The notes: generated from the sequence alone by a model not told the origin. Numbered from the stretch's first letter, positions 46,113-55,414 are shown. The stretch: DNA of 64,000 nt from Aquimarina sp. BL5 (GCF_003443675.1 NZ_CP031963.1:124001-188000); one strand, 5' to 3'. Numbers and translations: made by a program.

Positions 46113-46973
46113 TTATTTCACTTTTACTTCTCCATTTGTTCTTATATATAGAATAATTTCTTTTTCAGAATTACCTTTAATTGTATGGATAGCTTTATCT
46201 GTCGAACCAAAATAACTTCCTGCATCTAAATTTTTTGTTTCGTTATTTTGAGGCATTATATAATTTAGATTGCCTTTTATCACAACGGAATGTAAAACAG
46301 TTCCATTGGTTTCTATTGCTCCATTATAGTCTTTTGGAAGTTTTACAAAAATACTTTTAAGACCATTATTCTTTTTACTATCTAAAAGAAAACTAATTTC
46401 AGCTTTACTTTTTGAACCAACCCAATTTGTCTGTTCATTATTGAGCCAGACAATATTTGAATCATCTATGTTTATGGGTTTTTCTCCGTTATCAAATGCT
46501 TCATTTATTGGTTTAACCAAATAAGGTCCTTTGTTAATCTCTACTAAAGCGATATTTTCTTCTCCTTTAGCGGAAGTGATATGAGGTTCTCCAGCGGGCT
46601 GCGTCCAAAACGAACCTGATTTCATCCACATATTATCGGCTTTTGGATCATCGTTATGCAACGATCCTTTTATTACGACTGCTCGATAGGTAACATTATG
46701 AATATGTGGTGGTGAAGAAAATCCATCAACAAATTTCGCTAAAAAACCTGTTGGTTCTGTTCCTTTTCTATCACCCCAAATTGTTCCAGCTTGCGGGCTC
46801 TGGTCTCCTCTTGCTGGATTTAATTTTTCCCACTTAATTTCACTGCTTAATAGAACTTTGTTTGTTGGGTTTTCAATCTTTTCTGAAAGAGCTTCGCTTA
46901 ATTTCTTTTCTTGATTTTTACAAGAAAAAGAGATTCCTAAAATTAGTATTAGATAGATAGATAATTTGTTCAT
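46113..46973 (-). CDS. DUF4437 cupin lipoprotein
   Basis: A 286-residue protein with a lipobox (ISFSCKN) and two cupin-like barrels of the DUF4437 type ([20 protein letters not shown] with metal-site-like His residues; [16 protein letters not shown]). Cupins of this group are usually small-molecule binders or dioxygenase-like enzymes. It is one base downstream of a small monooxygenase gene and at the 3' end of an operon whose other members (nitroreductase, ABM monooxygenase, divergent HxlR) point to detoxification of electrophiles or quinones. Confidence 0.85.
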   Translation of the reverse strand: MNKLSIYLILILGISFSCKNQEKKLSEALSEKIENPTNKVLLSSEIKWEKLNPARGDQSPQAGTIWGDRKGTEPTGFLAKFVDGFSSPPHIHNVTYRAVVIKGSLHNDDPKADNMWMKSGSFWTQPAGEPHITSAKGEENIALVEINKGPYLVKPINEAFDNGEKPINIDDSNIVWLNNEQTNWVGSKSKAEISFLLDSKKNNGLKSIFVKLPKDYNGAIETNGTVLHSVVIKGNLNYIMPQNNETKNLDAGSYFGSTDKAIHTIKGNSEKEIILYIRTNGEVKVK

Positions 46974-46974
46974 T

Positions 46975-47271
46975 TTATTGAATTTGAGTCATTTCATTAA
47001 GTGTGAATTCTTCTACAGCTCCGTCTGTTGCTTTCATATAATCAGCTAAATGTGTATTATTCATATGCGTTTGCCATAAATCTCTACTTTCCCAATTTTC
47101 ATAAAATAGAAATAGATTTTTATTTTCATTGTCTTGGTGCAAATCGTAGTTGATACATCCTTTCTCTTTTTTAGTAATATCAATTAATTTTACTAGTTCA
47201 CTTTTTACTAGTTCTCTTTTTTCCGGTTTTGCTAATATTTTTGCAACGATTGTTAACTTTTGATTATTCAT
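46975..47271 (-). CDS. Antibiotic-biosynthesis-monooxygenase (ABM/YgiN-like) protein
   Basis: A 98-residue ferredoxin-like protein: [60 protein letters not shown]. This is the ABM/quinol monooxygenase YgiN fold and length. It may oxidise quinols or aromatic substrates without cofactor. It is cotranscribed with the cupin and the upstream nitroreductase. Confidence 0.88.
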   Translation of the reverse strand: MNNQKLTIVAKILAKPEKRELVKSELVKLIDITKKEKGCINYDLHQDNENKNLFLFYENWESRDLWQTHMNNTHLADYMKATDGAVEEFTLNEMTQIQ

Positions 47272-47373
47272 AATTTCGGAATTTTATTACTCGATGTGTT
47301 TTTTTAATTCTTGGATTTGTGCACAGTATAAAATATATACTTTTATCTACTACCATCTACCATTACTACTTTT

Positions 47374-47973
47374 TTATATGGTTTCTATTACTTTATTTAT
47401 GTCTCTTCTAGATTTTGGTTTTTTACTTGGTTGGTTAAAGTCTTCATCGTCTCTATAACCAATAGCTACTGCCATAAGAGTAGAGTAGTTCGTCTGATTT
47501 AGAATTACGTCATAGTTTTCTGGTTCAACTCCTTCCATCGGTGTAGCATCAATTCCCATTTCAGGACAAGCACTTAAAAAAACACCTAAAGCTAAATATA
47601 CTTGTTTATCAAACCAAGCTTTTATTTGCTCTTTTGTTTGAGGTTTTATAAATTCTTTGTAATAATTAACTGCTCCTTCAGGAAGCTCATTTTCAATTTG
47701 TTTTTCGAATAAGTCGATGTTATTGATTCGACTAAAAACGACAACTGTATCACTCTCAAGAACTTTATTGGTGTTTAACCAAGAAACTTTTGCTAGCTTT
47801 TGTTTTGTATCGTTGTCCGAAACAAAAGTGAATTTCCAAGGTTGACTGTTTATAGAAGAAGGGCTTAAGTGCAGAATTTCCTTTAATTCTTGAATTTTAC
47901 TACGTTCAATTTTTTTTGCTGGGTCATACTTTTTGGTTGTATAACGGTTTTGCATTGATTCTAAAAAGCTCAT
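47374..47973 (-). CDS. Nitroreductase family NAD(P)H-dependent FMN oxidoreductase
   Basis: A 199-residue FMN nitroreductase of the NfsB type. MQNRYTTKKYDP, LSPSSINSQPWKF, and the C-terminal AVAIGYRDDEDFNQPSKKPKSRRD are family features. It should reduce nitro compounds or quinones. It is divergent from an HxlR regulator, a very common pairing in which the regulator senses electrophiles through Cys residues. It lies at the 5' end of the small operon ending in the cupin gene. Confidence 0.9.
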   Translation of the reverse strand: MSFLESMQNRYTTKKYDPAKKIERSKIQELKEILHLSPSSINSQPWKFTFVSDNDTKQKLAKVSWLNTNKVLESDTVVVFSRINNIDLFEKQIENELPEGAVNYYKEFIKPQTKEQIKAWFDKQVYLALGVFLSACPEMGIDATPMEGVEPENYDVILNQTNYSTLMAVAIGYRDDEDFNQPSKKPKSRRDINKVIETI

Positions 47974-47993
47974 ATTTTTATACTTGTCAGTTT

Positions 47994-48012
47994 AACTATA
48001 ATAATTATAGTT
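47994..48012. promoter_or_regulatory. Candidate HxlR operator (inverted repeat)
   Basis: AACTATAA-TAA-TTATAGTT, a perfect 8-bp palindrome, lies in the divergent region between the nitroreductase and HxlR genes and touches the -33 element of the HxlR promoter. TATACTT-like half sites also occur around 47978-47984, 48021-48027 and 48063-48070. Confidence 0.55.
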
Positions 48013-48041
48013 GCAAACTTAAGTATAGTATTTTACCTTTG
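48011..48041 (+). promoter_or_regulatory. HxlR promoter (-33 TTG, -7 TACCTTTG)
   Basis: TTG at 48011-48013 and TACCTTTG at 48034-48041 are separated by 20 bases, an almost exact match to the Bacteroidota TTG-N19-TAnnTTTG consensus. The ATG is at 48073. Confidence 0.75.
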
Positions 48042-48072
48042 CAATAACGGTCAAAAATGATAGTATACTTTT

Positions 48073-48426
48073 ATGAAAGCAAAAGAACCCAAAATCCTTA
48101 AATTCAAAGGAAATGAATATCCTTGTTGTGCTAGTCTTACAATGGGAATTATTGGTGGAAAATGGAAAACGGTTATACTTTTTTATTTAATGGATGAAAA
48201 ATTAAGGTATAATGAATTGAGAAAATCTATGCCAACTGTAACCGAAAGAACATTGAGCTTACAGTTAAAGTCATTAGAAGAAGATGGATTAATTAATAGA
48301 AAAGTTTATACTTCTAAGCCTCCTTTAAGAGTAGAATATTCATTAACTGATTTCGGGAAAACCTTAATTCCACTTATTAAATCGATTGCAGATTGGGGTG
48401 ATTTAGTGGTTAAAAAATATTCCTAG
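48073..48426 (+). CDS. HxlR family transcriptional regulator
   Basis: A 117-residue winged-helix protein: CCASLTMGIIGGKWKTVILFYL, LRYNELRKSMPTVTERTLSLQLKSLEEDGLINRKVY, RVEYSLTDFGKTLIPLI. Length is normal. Two adjacent Cys near residue 19 (YPCCAS) could sense electrophiles, as the Cys of YodB/HypR proteins do (family knowledge). It is divergent from the nitroreductase operon, which it most likely controls via the palindrome at 47994. Confidence 0.92.
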   Translation: MKAKEPKILKFKGNEYPCCASLTMGIIGGKWKTVILFYLMDEKLRYNELRKSMPTVTERTLSLQLKSLEEDGLINRKVYTSKPPLRVEYSLTDFGKTLIPLIKSIADWGDLVVKKYS

Positions 48427-48523
48427 CAGATTGTCGCTTTAACTTGTTGTCAAACCGCTCGTGTGCTATTAGTTGACTTGGTCATCAATTAAATTAGTAA
48501 AAGAAAACGACCAAATGAAATCT

Positions 48524-48637
48524 CTAATAAATTTTTAATTTTAGACTTTTTTTTGAACCCATTTCTTTCATATAATTTAATAATTCTTTGCACTCTTCAG
48601 TATTTAGAGTCCCAACTTTAACCTTATTCCAGTTCAT
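48524..48637 (-). other. Possible 37-residue ORF or gene remnant
   Basis: The 234-base gap after HxlR holds one minus-strand ORF, MNWNKVKVGTLNTEECKELLNY followed by a Lys-rich tail, with coding-like codon use. It may be a small peptide gene or the broken end of a larger one. No homology recognised. Confidence 0.3.
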
Positions 48638-48660
48638 AGGTTTATAAGATTTTTACTTAC

Positions 48661-49176
48661 TTATATTTTTTTTGAAAAAACTATGTTTTCATACGCTTTT
48701 CCATTGACTATAAAGTTTAATTCTCCTACGTTTTTAAATTCATTCCTTTCATAGAATCTAATCGCTCTTTTGTTTTTTATGTAAACAGAAAGCCACATCG
48801 TATCTAATTGTAATGCTTTAGCTCTTTCTTCAACAAAAGTTAGAAGTTGTTGTCCAATTTTTAAGTGTATGAATTCACTTTGAATGAAGATCCTTTCAAG
48901 ACGACAATTGTTTTGGGAGGCAATACTTTCATTTATGGCGTTTAGTACTAATTTTGCGTAACCAACGGGTAAATCATCGACATAAATAATATAGAAAAGG
49001 TTTTTAGGATTATTTATGTCTTGTTTTGTTTTAGAAACTGAAAAATTCTTGTTTAGGTATTTACGCAGATCGTTTTTATCATCTATATATTGCCCGTGAG
49101 ATTCGGCCCATGTCACTCTTCCTAAAAGAGCTAAAACCTCCTTATCAGCTTCTTTAGCTATTTGTATTTTAATCAT
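48661..49176 (-). CDS. GNAT family N-acetyltransferase
   Basis: A 171-residue acetyltransferase. The acetyl-CoA region is seen as LERIFIQSEFIHLKIGQQLLTFVEERAK, preceded by DDLPVGYAKLVLN and followed by LSVYIKNKRAIRFYERNEFKNVGE. Substrate unknown. Its start overlaps the upstream 78-residue membrane gene by 8 bases, so the two are cotranscribed. Confidence 0.9.
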   Translation of the reverse strand: MIKIQIAKEADKEVLALLGRVTWAESHGQYIDDKNDLRKYLNKNFSVSKTKQDINNPKNLFYIIYVDDLPVGYAKLVLNAINESIASQNNCRLERIFIQSEFIHLKIGQQLLTFVEERAKALQLDTMWLSVYIKNKRAIRFYERNEFKNVGELNFIVNGKAYENIVFSKKI

Positions 49177-49405
49177 TGTTATCCTTTTTAATTTTCAATC
49201 GTCTTAGGTGATACCCATGCAGAAATACGGCAATAGTACATCCTACAATTATCGGAGTTGCACTAATTAATGCGCCGTATAAAATGTAAATAATATTCGC
49301 GATTAGTGAGATTAGTCTTAGTTTATATTCACCTTTGGTGGACATTGAATATAAGTTAATGACCAAACCTCCGTAACCAATACAATCAATTAAAAATGGA
49401 CTCAT
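49169..49405 (-). CDS. Small two-to-three-TM membrane protein
   Basis: A 78-residue hydrophobic protein (IDCIGYGGLVINLYSMSTKGEYKLRLISLIANIIYILYGALISATPIIVGCTIAVFLHGYHL) with a basic tail. It resembles YgjV/SWEET-like small inner-membrane proteins in pattern, but family membership is uncertain. It overlaps the GNAT gene by 8 bases. Confidence 0.7.
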   Translation of the reverse strand: MSPFLIDCIGYGGLVINLYSMSTKGEYKLRLISLIANIIYILYGALISATPIIVGCTIAVFLHGYHLRRLKIKKDNND

Positions 49406-49528
49406 ATTTTGTGTTTTTTCTATTTAAATATTTAAAGTTGGAGACTACCAACCTAAAACTAATACAACAAATATAGAATGTAATAACTCTTTTTTAGTTT
49501 ATAATCGAGTTTATTATGGTATATTTAA

Positions 49529-49564
49529 ATTCGATTATATCGAATAATTGCTAATATAATTTTG
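49529..49564 (+). promoter_or_regulatory. Operator-like palindrome and -7 box before the Lrp gene
   Basis: ATTCGAT-TAT-ATCGAAT (49529-49545) is a perfect 7-bp inverted repeat, and TAATTTTG (49557-49564) fits TAnnTTTG. Both lie in the short space before the Lrp ATG at 49572, suiting autoregulation of a dimeric HTH protein. Confidence 0.55.
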
Positions 49565-49571
49565 ATTGTAA

Positions 49572-49982
49572 ATGGACGTGTTAGATAAAAAGATACTAGA
49601 AATGCTAAAAATTAATGCTAGAGAAAGCTTTGCTACTATTGGAAAAGAAGTGGGGTTGTCTGCTCCAGCTATAGGGAAGCGTGTTAGACAAATGGAAGAA
49701 GAAGGCATAATCGAAGGTTATGCTTTAAAAGTGAATCATGAAAAATTGGGTATTGAGACCAAAGCATATATAACATTAGTAATACACCGAGGGTCAGCAG
49801 GTTCAAACGATGCTCAAAAGCAATTACAAGCAATGGAAGAAGTGCAAAGATGTGATAGAATTACTGGCGATGATTGCTTATGCGTTTTAGGTTATTTTAG
49901 AAACAATAAGCATCTTATTTCCTTTCTTGAAAAAATTGCAAAGTATGGTGCTTCAAAAACGAGTATTATTTTAGAAGCGTAA
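49572..49982 (+). CDS. Lrp/AsnC family transcriptional regulator
   Basis: A 136-residue regulator, slightly short for the family. HTH: DKKILEMLKINARESFATIGKEVGLSAPAIGKRVRQMEEEGIIEGY; ligand domain: RGSAGSNDAQKQLQAMEEVQRCDRITGDDCLCVLGYF. It is divergent from the GNAT/membrane pair and the last gene before the accessory region. An amino-acid effector is likely but unknown. Confidence 0.9.
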   Translation: MDVLDKKILEMLKINARESFATIGKEVGLSAPAIGKRVRQMEEEGIIEGYALKVNHEKLGIETKAYITLVIHRGSAGSNDAQKQLQAMEEVQRCDRITGDDCLCVLGYFRNNKHLISFLEKIAKYGASKTSIILEA

Positions 49983-50053
49983 TTTATTTCCTAGAAAGAT
50001 ACTATAAACCGGTAAATTGTCAATTTTAGCAGGATTTTTTTCATAATTGTAGA

Positions 50054-50236
50054 GTAACGTCTCGACTAAGGTTAGTACGGGAATTAATATTACTAAATTT
50101 CCCGTTAAGCACTTAGCCAAATCTTTTGTTTTATCTTTTTCTTCATAAAATCAAATCAAAAGATTTGGCGGACTTGGTTTAAAGCTTAGAACTTGGTTTA
50201 GTACTAAACCGGGTATTAACTATAGCCATTGTGCCT
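50054..50236. repeat. Structured intergenic repeat D1 (adjacent to the IS)
   Basis: Begins GTAACGTCTCGACTAAG, related to the starts of other repeats at 59 and 62-63 kb. It contains three hairpins: ACGGGAA/TTCCCGT, a perfect 13-bp stem GCCAAATCTTTTG (50116-50128) with CAAAAGATTTGGC (50157-50169), and the 16-base palindrome GGTTTAGTACTAAACC (50195-50210). No ORF. Ends at the IS left end. Confidence 0.65.
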
Positions 50237-51914
50237 GTTGCACAAGTTAGTAAAAAGGATTAATTTCATGATATGCAAGGAAAAAAGATATATCAAGAGA
50301 AGTTGTTTAGTGATTTCCGTTTAAGTGATCGTGTAGCGGAGACCAATTTTTATTATCGTTTAAAGAGTGTTTTGCATTTAGACTTTTTATATAAAAAAAC
50401 CAGTACCTATTACGGTAGAAGTGGTCAACGTAGTATTGATCCTGTAGTGTTTTTCAAGCTTTGTTTAGTTGGTTATCTAGAAAATATTATAAGCGATAGA
50501 AAGCTTATCGAGCACTGTAGTATGCGCTTGGATATCCTCTATTTTGTGGGCTATGACATTGATGAGACACTACCTTGGCATTCGACTATCAGTAGGACAC
50601 GCCAGTTGTTCCCTGAAGAAATTTTTGAACAAGTATTCATCCACATTTTGGAGATGTGCATCGGCAAGGGTATGGTAAAAGGGCGCACCCAAGCGATAGA
50701 TTCTGCACCTGTAAAAGCAAATGCCAGTATGGATAGTCTGGAGTTAAAAGTTCCTTGTCAAGATTTAGAAGCACACTTAGCTGCTGTACGCCATATTAGC
50801 CATCGGGATCAAGAGGTTTTTCGCAAAGCCAAGGAAAACAAAGCCAGTGAAGAGCAGCAAAGTATTACTGCCACAAAACAAGAACTAAAAAGTATTGAGT
50901 CCAGGAACAAGAACTGGAGCAAGAATCAAGACAGGCGCCCAGGTGCAAATAACAAGGGTAGCCGTTATACAAGCAACAAGACACACTACAGTCCAACCGA
51001 TCCAGATGCTAGAATAAGTGTGAAGCCAGGCAAGGCTCGAAAACTCAATTATAGCAGCCAACTTAGTGTAGACACGGCAAATCATGTGATTACTGACATC
51101 AAAGCTTATCATGCAGATGGTAAGGATAGTCAATATATGGAGGACATTGTAGATCGTGTTCAACGGCGGTTGTGGAAGTCAGGATTTCAATTAGAAAACG
51201 TACTGGCAGATACAGGATATAGTAGCGGAGAGGTGTACGCTTATTTAGAAAATAAAGAGATCAAAGGTTACATACCACCACATGGCACTTACAAAGGTGG
51301 TCCAGATGGCTTTGAATATATAAAAAGTGAAGATCATTATATCTGTCCCAACAGAGCAATAGTACCTTTCAAGAAAGTGTTCAAAGACTACCGTACCCAA
51401 ACCTTAAAGAAAGAATACCGTATTTCCAGTAAAATATGTAGAGACTGTCCACTATCACTTAGCTGTTTGGGAAAAACAGCTAAAGAAAAGAAATTTAGTG
51501 TAACCTACTATCGGGAGGAATATGAGCGTAACAATGCTCGACTAGCCACTCCCAAAGGCAAAGTAATGAAAGCCAAACGGCAAAGTACTGTAGAGCCTGT
51601 TTTTGGAACCCTCACCCAGTTTATGGGACTGCGCAAGATCAACACTATTGGCATAAAGCAGGCTAACAAAGTGATGCATCTATCGGCAATGGCTTATAAT
51701 TTAAAGAAATATCTAAAATTCACAGAAAAACGAGTAAAAAGTGAAGCAAAAGCACTTGCTCCTCTTTTTTTTGAAAAATTGGTCTTAATACAAACACTAG
51801 CCTTCATTTTAAGCACTCAAATTTTTGAAATTTCAACAAGCATTTTCAAAATAAAAGAGGTTTAAAATAGTATTTTTAATGTCAACCCCATCAAAAGTTA
51901 AGTACTTGTGCAAC
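50237..51914 (+). mobile_element. IS1182-type insertion sequence, about 1.68 kb, intact
   Basis: A single transposase gene is bounded by an 11-bp inverted repeat, GTTGCACAAGT at 50237-50247 and ACTTGTGCAAC at 51904-51914. No obvious target duplication is seen (left flank TGCCT, right flank GGTTA). The element lies between repeat D1 and the 3' end of the big T9SS gene, only 27 bases after that gene's stop. Confidence 0.85.
50273..51865 (+). CDS. IS1182 family transposase
   Basis: A 530-residue DDE transposase. The N-terminal DUF772 region (RSIDPVVFFKLCLVGYLENIISDRKLIEHC) is followed by AIDSAPVKANASMD (first Asp), ADTGYSSGEVYAYL (second Asp), a Cys-rich zinc-type region (CRDCPLSLSCLG) and EPVFGTLTQFMGLR (Glu). 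The frame is full length, so the element may still be active. Codon and base use are less AT-rich than the neighbours, consistent with recent arrival. Confidence 0.92.
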   Translation: MQGKKIYQEKLFSDFRLSDRVAETNFYYRLKSVLHLDFLYKKTSTYYGRSGQRSIDPVVFFKLCLVGYLENIISDRKLIEHCSMRLDILYFVGYDIDETLPWHSTISRTRQLFPEEIFEQVFIHILEMCIGKGMVKGRTQAIDSAPVKANASMDSLELKVPCQDLEAHLAAVRHISHRDQEVFRKAKENKASEEQQSITATKQELKSIESRNKNWSKNQDRRPGANNKGSRYTSNKTHYSPTDPDARISVKPGKARKLNYSSQLSVDTANHVITDIKAYHADGKDSQYMEDIVDRVQRRLWKSGFQLENVLADTGYSSGEVYAYLENKEIKGYIPPHGTYKGGPDGFEYIKSEDHYICPNRAIVPFKKVFKDYRTQTLKKEYRISSKICRDCPLSLSCLGKTAKEKKFSVTYYREEYERNNARLATPKGKVMKAKRQSTVEPVFGTLTQFMGLRKINTIGIKQANKVMHLSAMAYNLKKYLKFTEKRVKSEAKALAPLFFEKLVLIQTLAFILSTQIFEISTSIFKIKEV

Positions 51915-51941
51915 GGTTACCATTATTAGGCAATCTTATTT

Positions 51942-54900
51942 TTAATTCAATATCAATTTCGACAATACCATTTTGGTACTTTCAAAATTTACTTTTACAA
52001 AGTATATTCCTTTTCTAAAATTTGATACATCAATTTTTATATCAGAGATATTAGAAGTATTCTCATAGTAAACACGTTGACCTAAAGCATTATAGAATTC
52101 TATAAACTTAACTTTTTCAGAAACATTAGATTTAATATTTACAAAATCAGTTGTTGGATTTGGATATATTGATATGCTTCTTTCTAAATCAAAATCTGTC
52201 AGGCCAAGTGTAGCTGTTGTAAATTGATAAGTATCGGAATAGATTATATTTTCATTATTAGTGGCAACTAACCTATAATAATAAGTTTGATTAGGTAACG
52301 GATTGTCGATTAAACCAACTATCAGATTAGTATTATAACCGAAAGCATAATTTGGCGTTCCTACTATTGATGAACCAAAACTGTTTGTGACTCCATACTC
52401 GAAATGGATATTTGTTAAATAAGCACCATAGCTATTAATTAATCCCTTCATTTCTAAAGAATTGTCTTGAATTCCTTCAATTGTGCCAATTGTCATAATG
52501 ATATCTTCTGAGAAATTAAAAACACTTTCTTCGCTATAAATAGTCTCTCCATTATGGATAGCTTTTAATCTATAATAGTAATTTAAACTTGTATCTAAAC
52601 CAGTTATAGTGGTATTAACAAGTGATGAACTGTTAGCGTTGATTTGTGATGGGGTAGTTGAGATATTATTTTCGTAATCGATAGATCCGTATTCAAAAAC
52701 AATATCAGTTATATCTTGATTGTAGGAAGTTAAATACGCTGATAGCGTAACATCAGTTCCATTGATATTTGGAAGATATAGATTTATGTTATATTCAGGG
52801 TATGTTGTAAAAGATTGTACGTCCCCATAAATATCTTCTCCTTGATGAGTTGCTTTGATTCTATAATAGTATTGTGTCTCAGGTTGTAAATTATTTAAAC
52901 TAGCAATAATATTCTCATTTGTATTGCCAACTACTAATTCTGGCGTCCCAACTACAGTATTAGTAAAAGTATCAGAGCTTAATCCATATTGAAATTCTAC
53001 ATTTGTAATATCATGTTCATTGGAAAGAATATTACCTGATATTTCTGCAGTAGTTGCCGAATAATTAAAAGCAAAATTTGTTGTTATTTCATAATCAGGA
53101 AGTGTCGTGAAACTCAAAATCTCGCTATACTCTATATTTGAACTTTGTGTTCCAGATAGTCTAAAGTAATATGTAGTGTTAGATTCCAGGTTTGATAAAT
53201 TCACAGAAACATTTAAAAGTTCATTTGAATCAACTGTATTAGGAGTTGTTGAAATTATATTACTAAAAGAATAATCGAGACTATATTCAAACTGGATGTT
53301 AGAAATAGATTCGCCATTCGAAGCAACATTACCGGTTAAACTAGCACTTGAATTATAGATGTTATCAACAGGGTTGACGTGTAAAACTATAGTTTCATAT
53401 TCCACATCACTTCTATAAATTTTACCATTTGTACCTGCAGTATAGATTTTATCATTAATGAGTTCGATAGAATTGATTTTATATTGTCTCGTTAGATATT
53501 CCCAATATACTCCACCATTTTCTGTTTTATATAGCTTACCATCTTCGTCAGCTATGTAACCAACATTTTTTGAATAAAATTTAACTTGAGTATACCAATC
53601 ATAAGGAATGTCTAACTCTTTCCAGTTGTTTCCGCCATCATTAGTTTTGTAGATTAAGCCTTGATCTCCAACAAAATACCCATTATTCTCATCGACAAAA
53701 TGAAATGCGTTAATTTCTTCATCTGCTTCAAAATTAACACTCCAAGTATTACCCCCATCTGTAGTTTTATACATTCTGCCATTTGAATATCCAATCCTAT
53801 GTGCGTACCCTATTTGGTTATTGACAAACTGGATTTGACCAAATGAGATGGATTCGACTTGAGTCCAGTTAATACCACCATCAACAGTTTTCATAACTCT
53901 CCTTTGATTAAAACCACCTGAAATAAAGCCATTGTTCTCGTCAAGAAAAAAAATGGAAGTTATTCCTTCATCAATAATGTCATAACCATTGTTCAAATCT
54001 ATCCATGTAACTCCACCGTCTATAGTTTTAAAAACATGCCCACCATATGTTCCTCCTGTAGTTGCGTAGCCTAAGTTTTCATTTACAAAAGTAAAATCAC
54101 TACTACTTACTGATGTACCTAAACTTAATGAACCAACTAAAGACCAGTTATCTCCGCCATCTATCGTCTTGTAAAAATTATTTCTTGATTGAGCATAACC
54201 TGTGTTGCTGTCTAGGAACTGTATTTGTCTAAAATCAATATAGGTCATTGAATGAGGTGTCCAAGTATTACCTCCATCTATAGTTTTAATAATACGACCA
54301 CGAGCACCAGTAGCATAACCAATGTTAGTATCTTGGAAGTAAATCCCATACATAGAAGTGTTATAAACAAATCCATTTTGAAAAAAGATCTGACTCCATG
54401 TATTTCCACCATTATTTGTTTTATATGTTGCTCCGTGGTCTCCTGTTACAAAGCCTATGTTTTCATCTAGAAAATGAAAATCGTAGATAGCTTCTCCTGG
54501 ACCTGAAATTTCTACCCAGGTTTCGCCAGCATCTATCGTTTTAAACATGTCATCGTGCTCTCTTGTTGCGAATCCGATATTTTCATTTATAAAGTAGACA
54601 GTAAAAAAATCTGAAGGAAATGTATTTGTACTTTGCGTTGTATACCAATTTTGTCCTCCATCAATAGTTTTTAAGATTGTTCCTTCATTGCACACAGCGT
54701 GTCCAATTAATGGACTAGTAAAAGATGTTTTATTAACTCCAGAATTTGGAATACTCAAACTTTCCCATGTGGTTCCTCCATCATTAGTTTTTACGATACC
54801 GTTTGAAGTTGATAATATAATATTATTAGTATCAATAATATTTACAGTATTAAAAGAACCACTAAAACCTGTCGATATTTGATTCCAAGTTATTCCGTTA

Positions 54901-55193
54901 TCTATAGATTTCAAAACATATCCATAATTCCCAACTATATAACCAGTTGAGTTGTAGAAACTCATATCATTTCCACTAGAGATGCTTTGTTTTTTTAACC
55001 AATTATCACCAGCATCCAATGTTTCTAATAATTCATTTGAAGTTATTATATATCCAATGTTAGCTGTAACAAACTCAATATCTTTACCAGTATTAGCTGT
55101 TGGTTTTGGGTTTAACAATTCCCAGTTTGTTTGAGATTGCATTTTATTAATAAACAAAATAAGACATAACAGTATAAGTAGATTTTTTTTCAT
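51942..55193 (-). CDS. Giant secreted protein with YCF48/BNR-like beta-propeller repeats, fibronectin-like repeats and T9SS domain
   Basis: A 1083-residue protein. A signal peptide (ending MQSQ) is followed by more than a dozen repeats of the type G-Y-x(n)-K-T-x-D-G-G-x-T-W, as in YCF48/sortilin-like propellers (residues ~20-610). Then come about four fibronectin/Ig-like repeats with TTYYFRL-type ends (~615-1000) and a type A T9SS sorting domain (SIYPNPTTDFVNI ... GIYFVKVNFES). It should be surface-displayed or released. Likely an adhesin or binding scaffold; ligand unknown. Confidence 0.9.
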   Translation of the reverse strand: MKKNLLILLCLILFINKMQSQTNWELLNPKPTANTGKDIEFVTANIGYIITSNELLETLDAGDNWLKKQSISSGNDMSFYNSTGYIVGNYGYVLKSIDNGITWNQISTGFSGSFNTVNIIDTNNIILSTSNGIVKTNDGGTTWESLSIPNSGVNKTSFTSPLIGHAVCNEGTILKTIDGGQNWYTTQSTNTFPSDFFTVYFINENIGFATREHDDMFKTIDAGETWVEISGPGEAIYDFHFLDENIGFVTGDHGATYKTNNGGNTWSQIFFQNGFVYNTSMYGIYFQDTNIGYATGARGRIIKTIDGGNTWTPHSMTYIDFRQIQFLDSNTGYAQSRNNFYKTIDGGDNWSLVGSLSLGTSVSSSDFTFVNENLGYATTGGTYGGHVFKTIDGGVTWIDLNNGYDIIDEGITSIFFLDENNGFISGGFNQRRVMKTVDGGINWTQVESISFGQIQFVNNQIGYAHRIGYSNGRMYKTTDGGNTWSVNFEADEEINAFHFVDENNGYFVGDQGLIYKTNDGGNNWKELDIPYDWYTQVKFYSKNVGYIADEDGKLYKTENGGVYWEYLTRQYKINSIELINDKIYTAGTNGKIYRSDVEYETIVLHVNPVDNIYNSSASLTGNVASNGESISNIQFEYSLDYSFSNIISTTPNTVDSNELLNVSVNLSNLESNTTYYFRLSGTQSSNIEYSEILSFTTLPDYEITTNFAFNYSATTAEISGNILSNEHDITNVEFQYGLSSDTFTNTVVGTPELVVGNTNENIIASLNNLQPETQYYYRIKATHQGEDIYGDVQSFTTYPEYNINLYLPNINGTDVTLSAYLTSYNQDITDIVFEYGSIDYENNISTTPSQINANSSSLVNTTITGLDTSLNYYYRLKAIHNGETIYSEESVFNFSEDIIMTIGTIEGIQDNSLEMKGLINSYGAYLTNIHFEYGVTNSFGSSIVGTPNYAFGYNTNLIVGLIDNPLPNQTYYYRLVATNNENIIYSDTYQFTTATLGLTDFDLERSISIYPNPTTDFVNIKSNVSEKVKFIEFYNALGQRVYYENTSNISDIKIDVSNFRKGIYFVKVNFESTKMVLSKLILN

Positions 55194-55237
55194 TATTAAA
55201 TTCTTAAATTTATTTCTATACTTAGGTTTTACGTGTT

Positions 55238-55404
55238 ACCCAACGTTTCATATTTGTGTCTTATAAGAACAAAATGTTACCTTGTTTTTCTGTTTTTTTG
55301 CGCATTAATTGCTAATTTTTTCTCTGAAGGCATTGCACCATCCAAAAATACAACAACAATTTGATTGATCACTTAGTTAAAATAATTACATATATGTTGT
55401 TGTA
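55238..55404. repeat. Intergenic repeat A1
   Basis: About 167 bases starting CCCAACGTTTCATATTTGTG and ending ACATATATGTTGTTGTAAAA; the ends are imperfect inverted repeats. The interior (TTTTTTTGCGCATTAATTGCTAA, GGCATTGCACCAT, ACAACAA) aligns with A2 and A3. Lies between two minus-strand genes and holds no ORF. Confidence 0.7.
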
Positions 55405-55414
55405 AAACTTGCTT

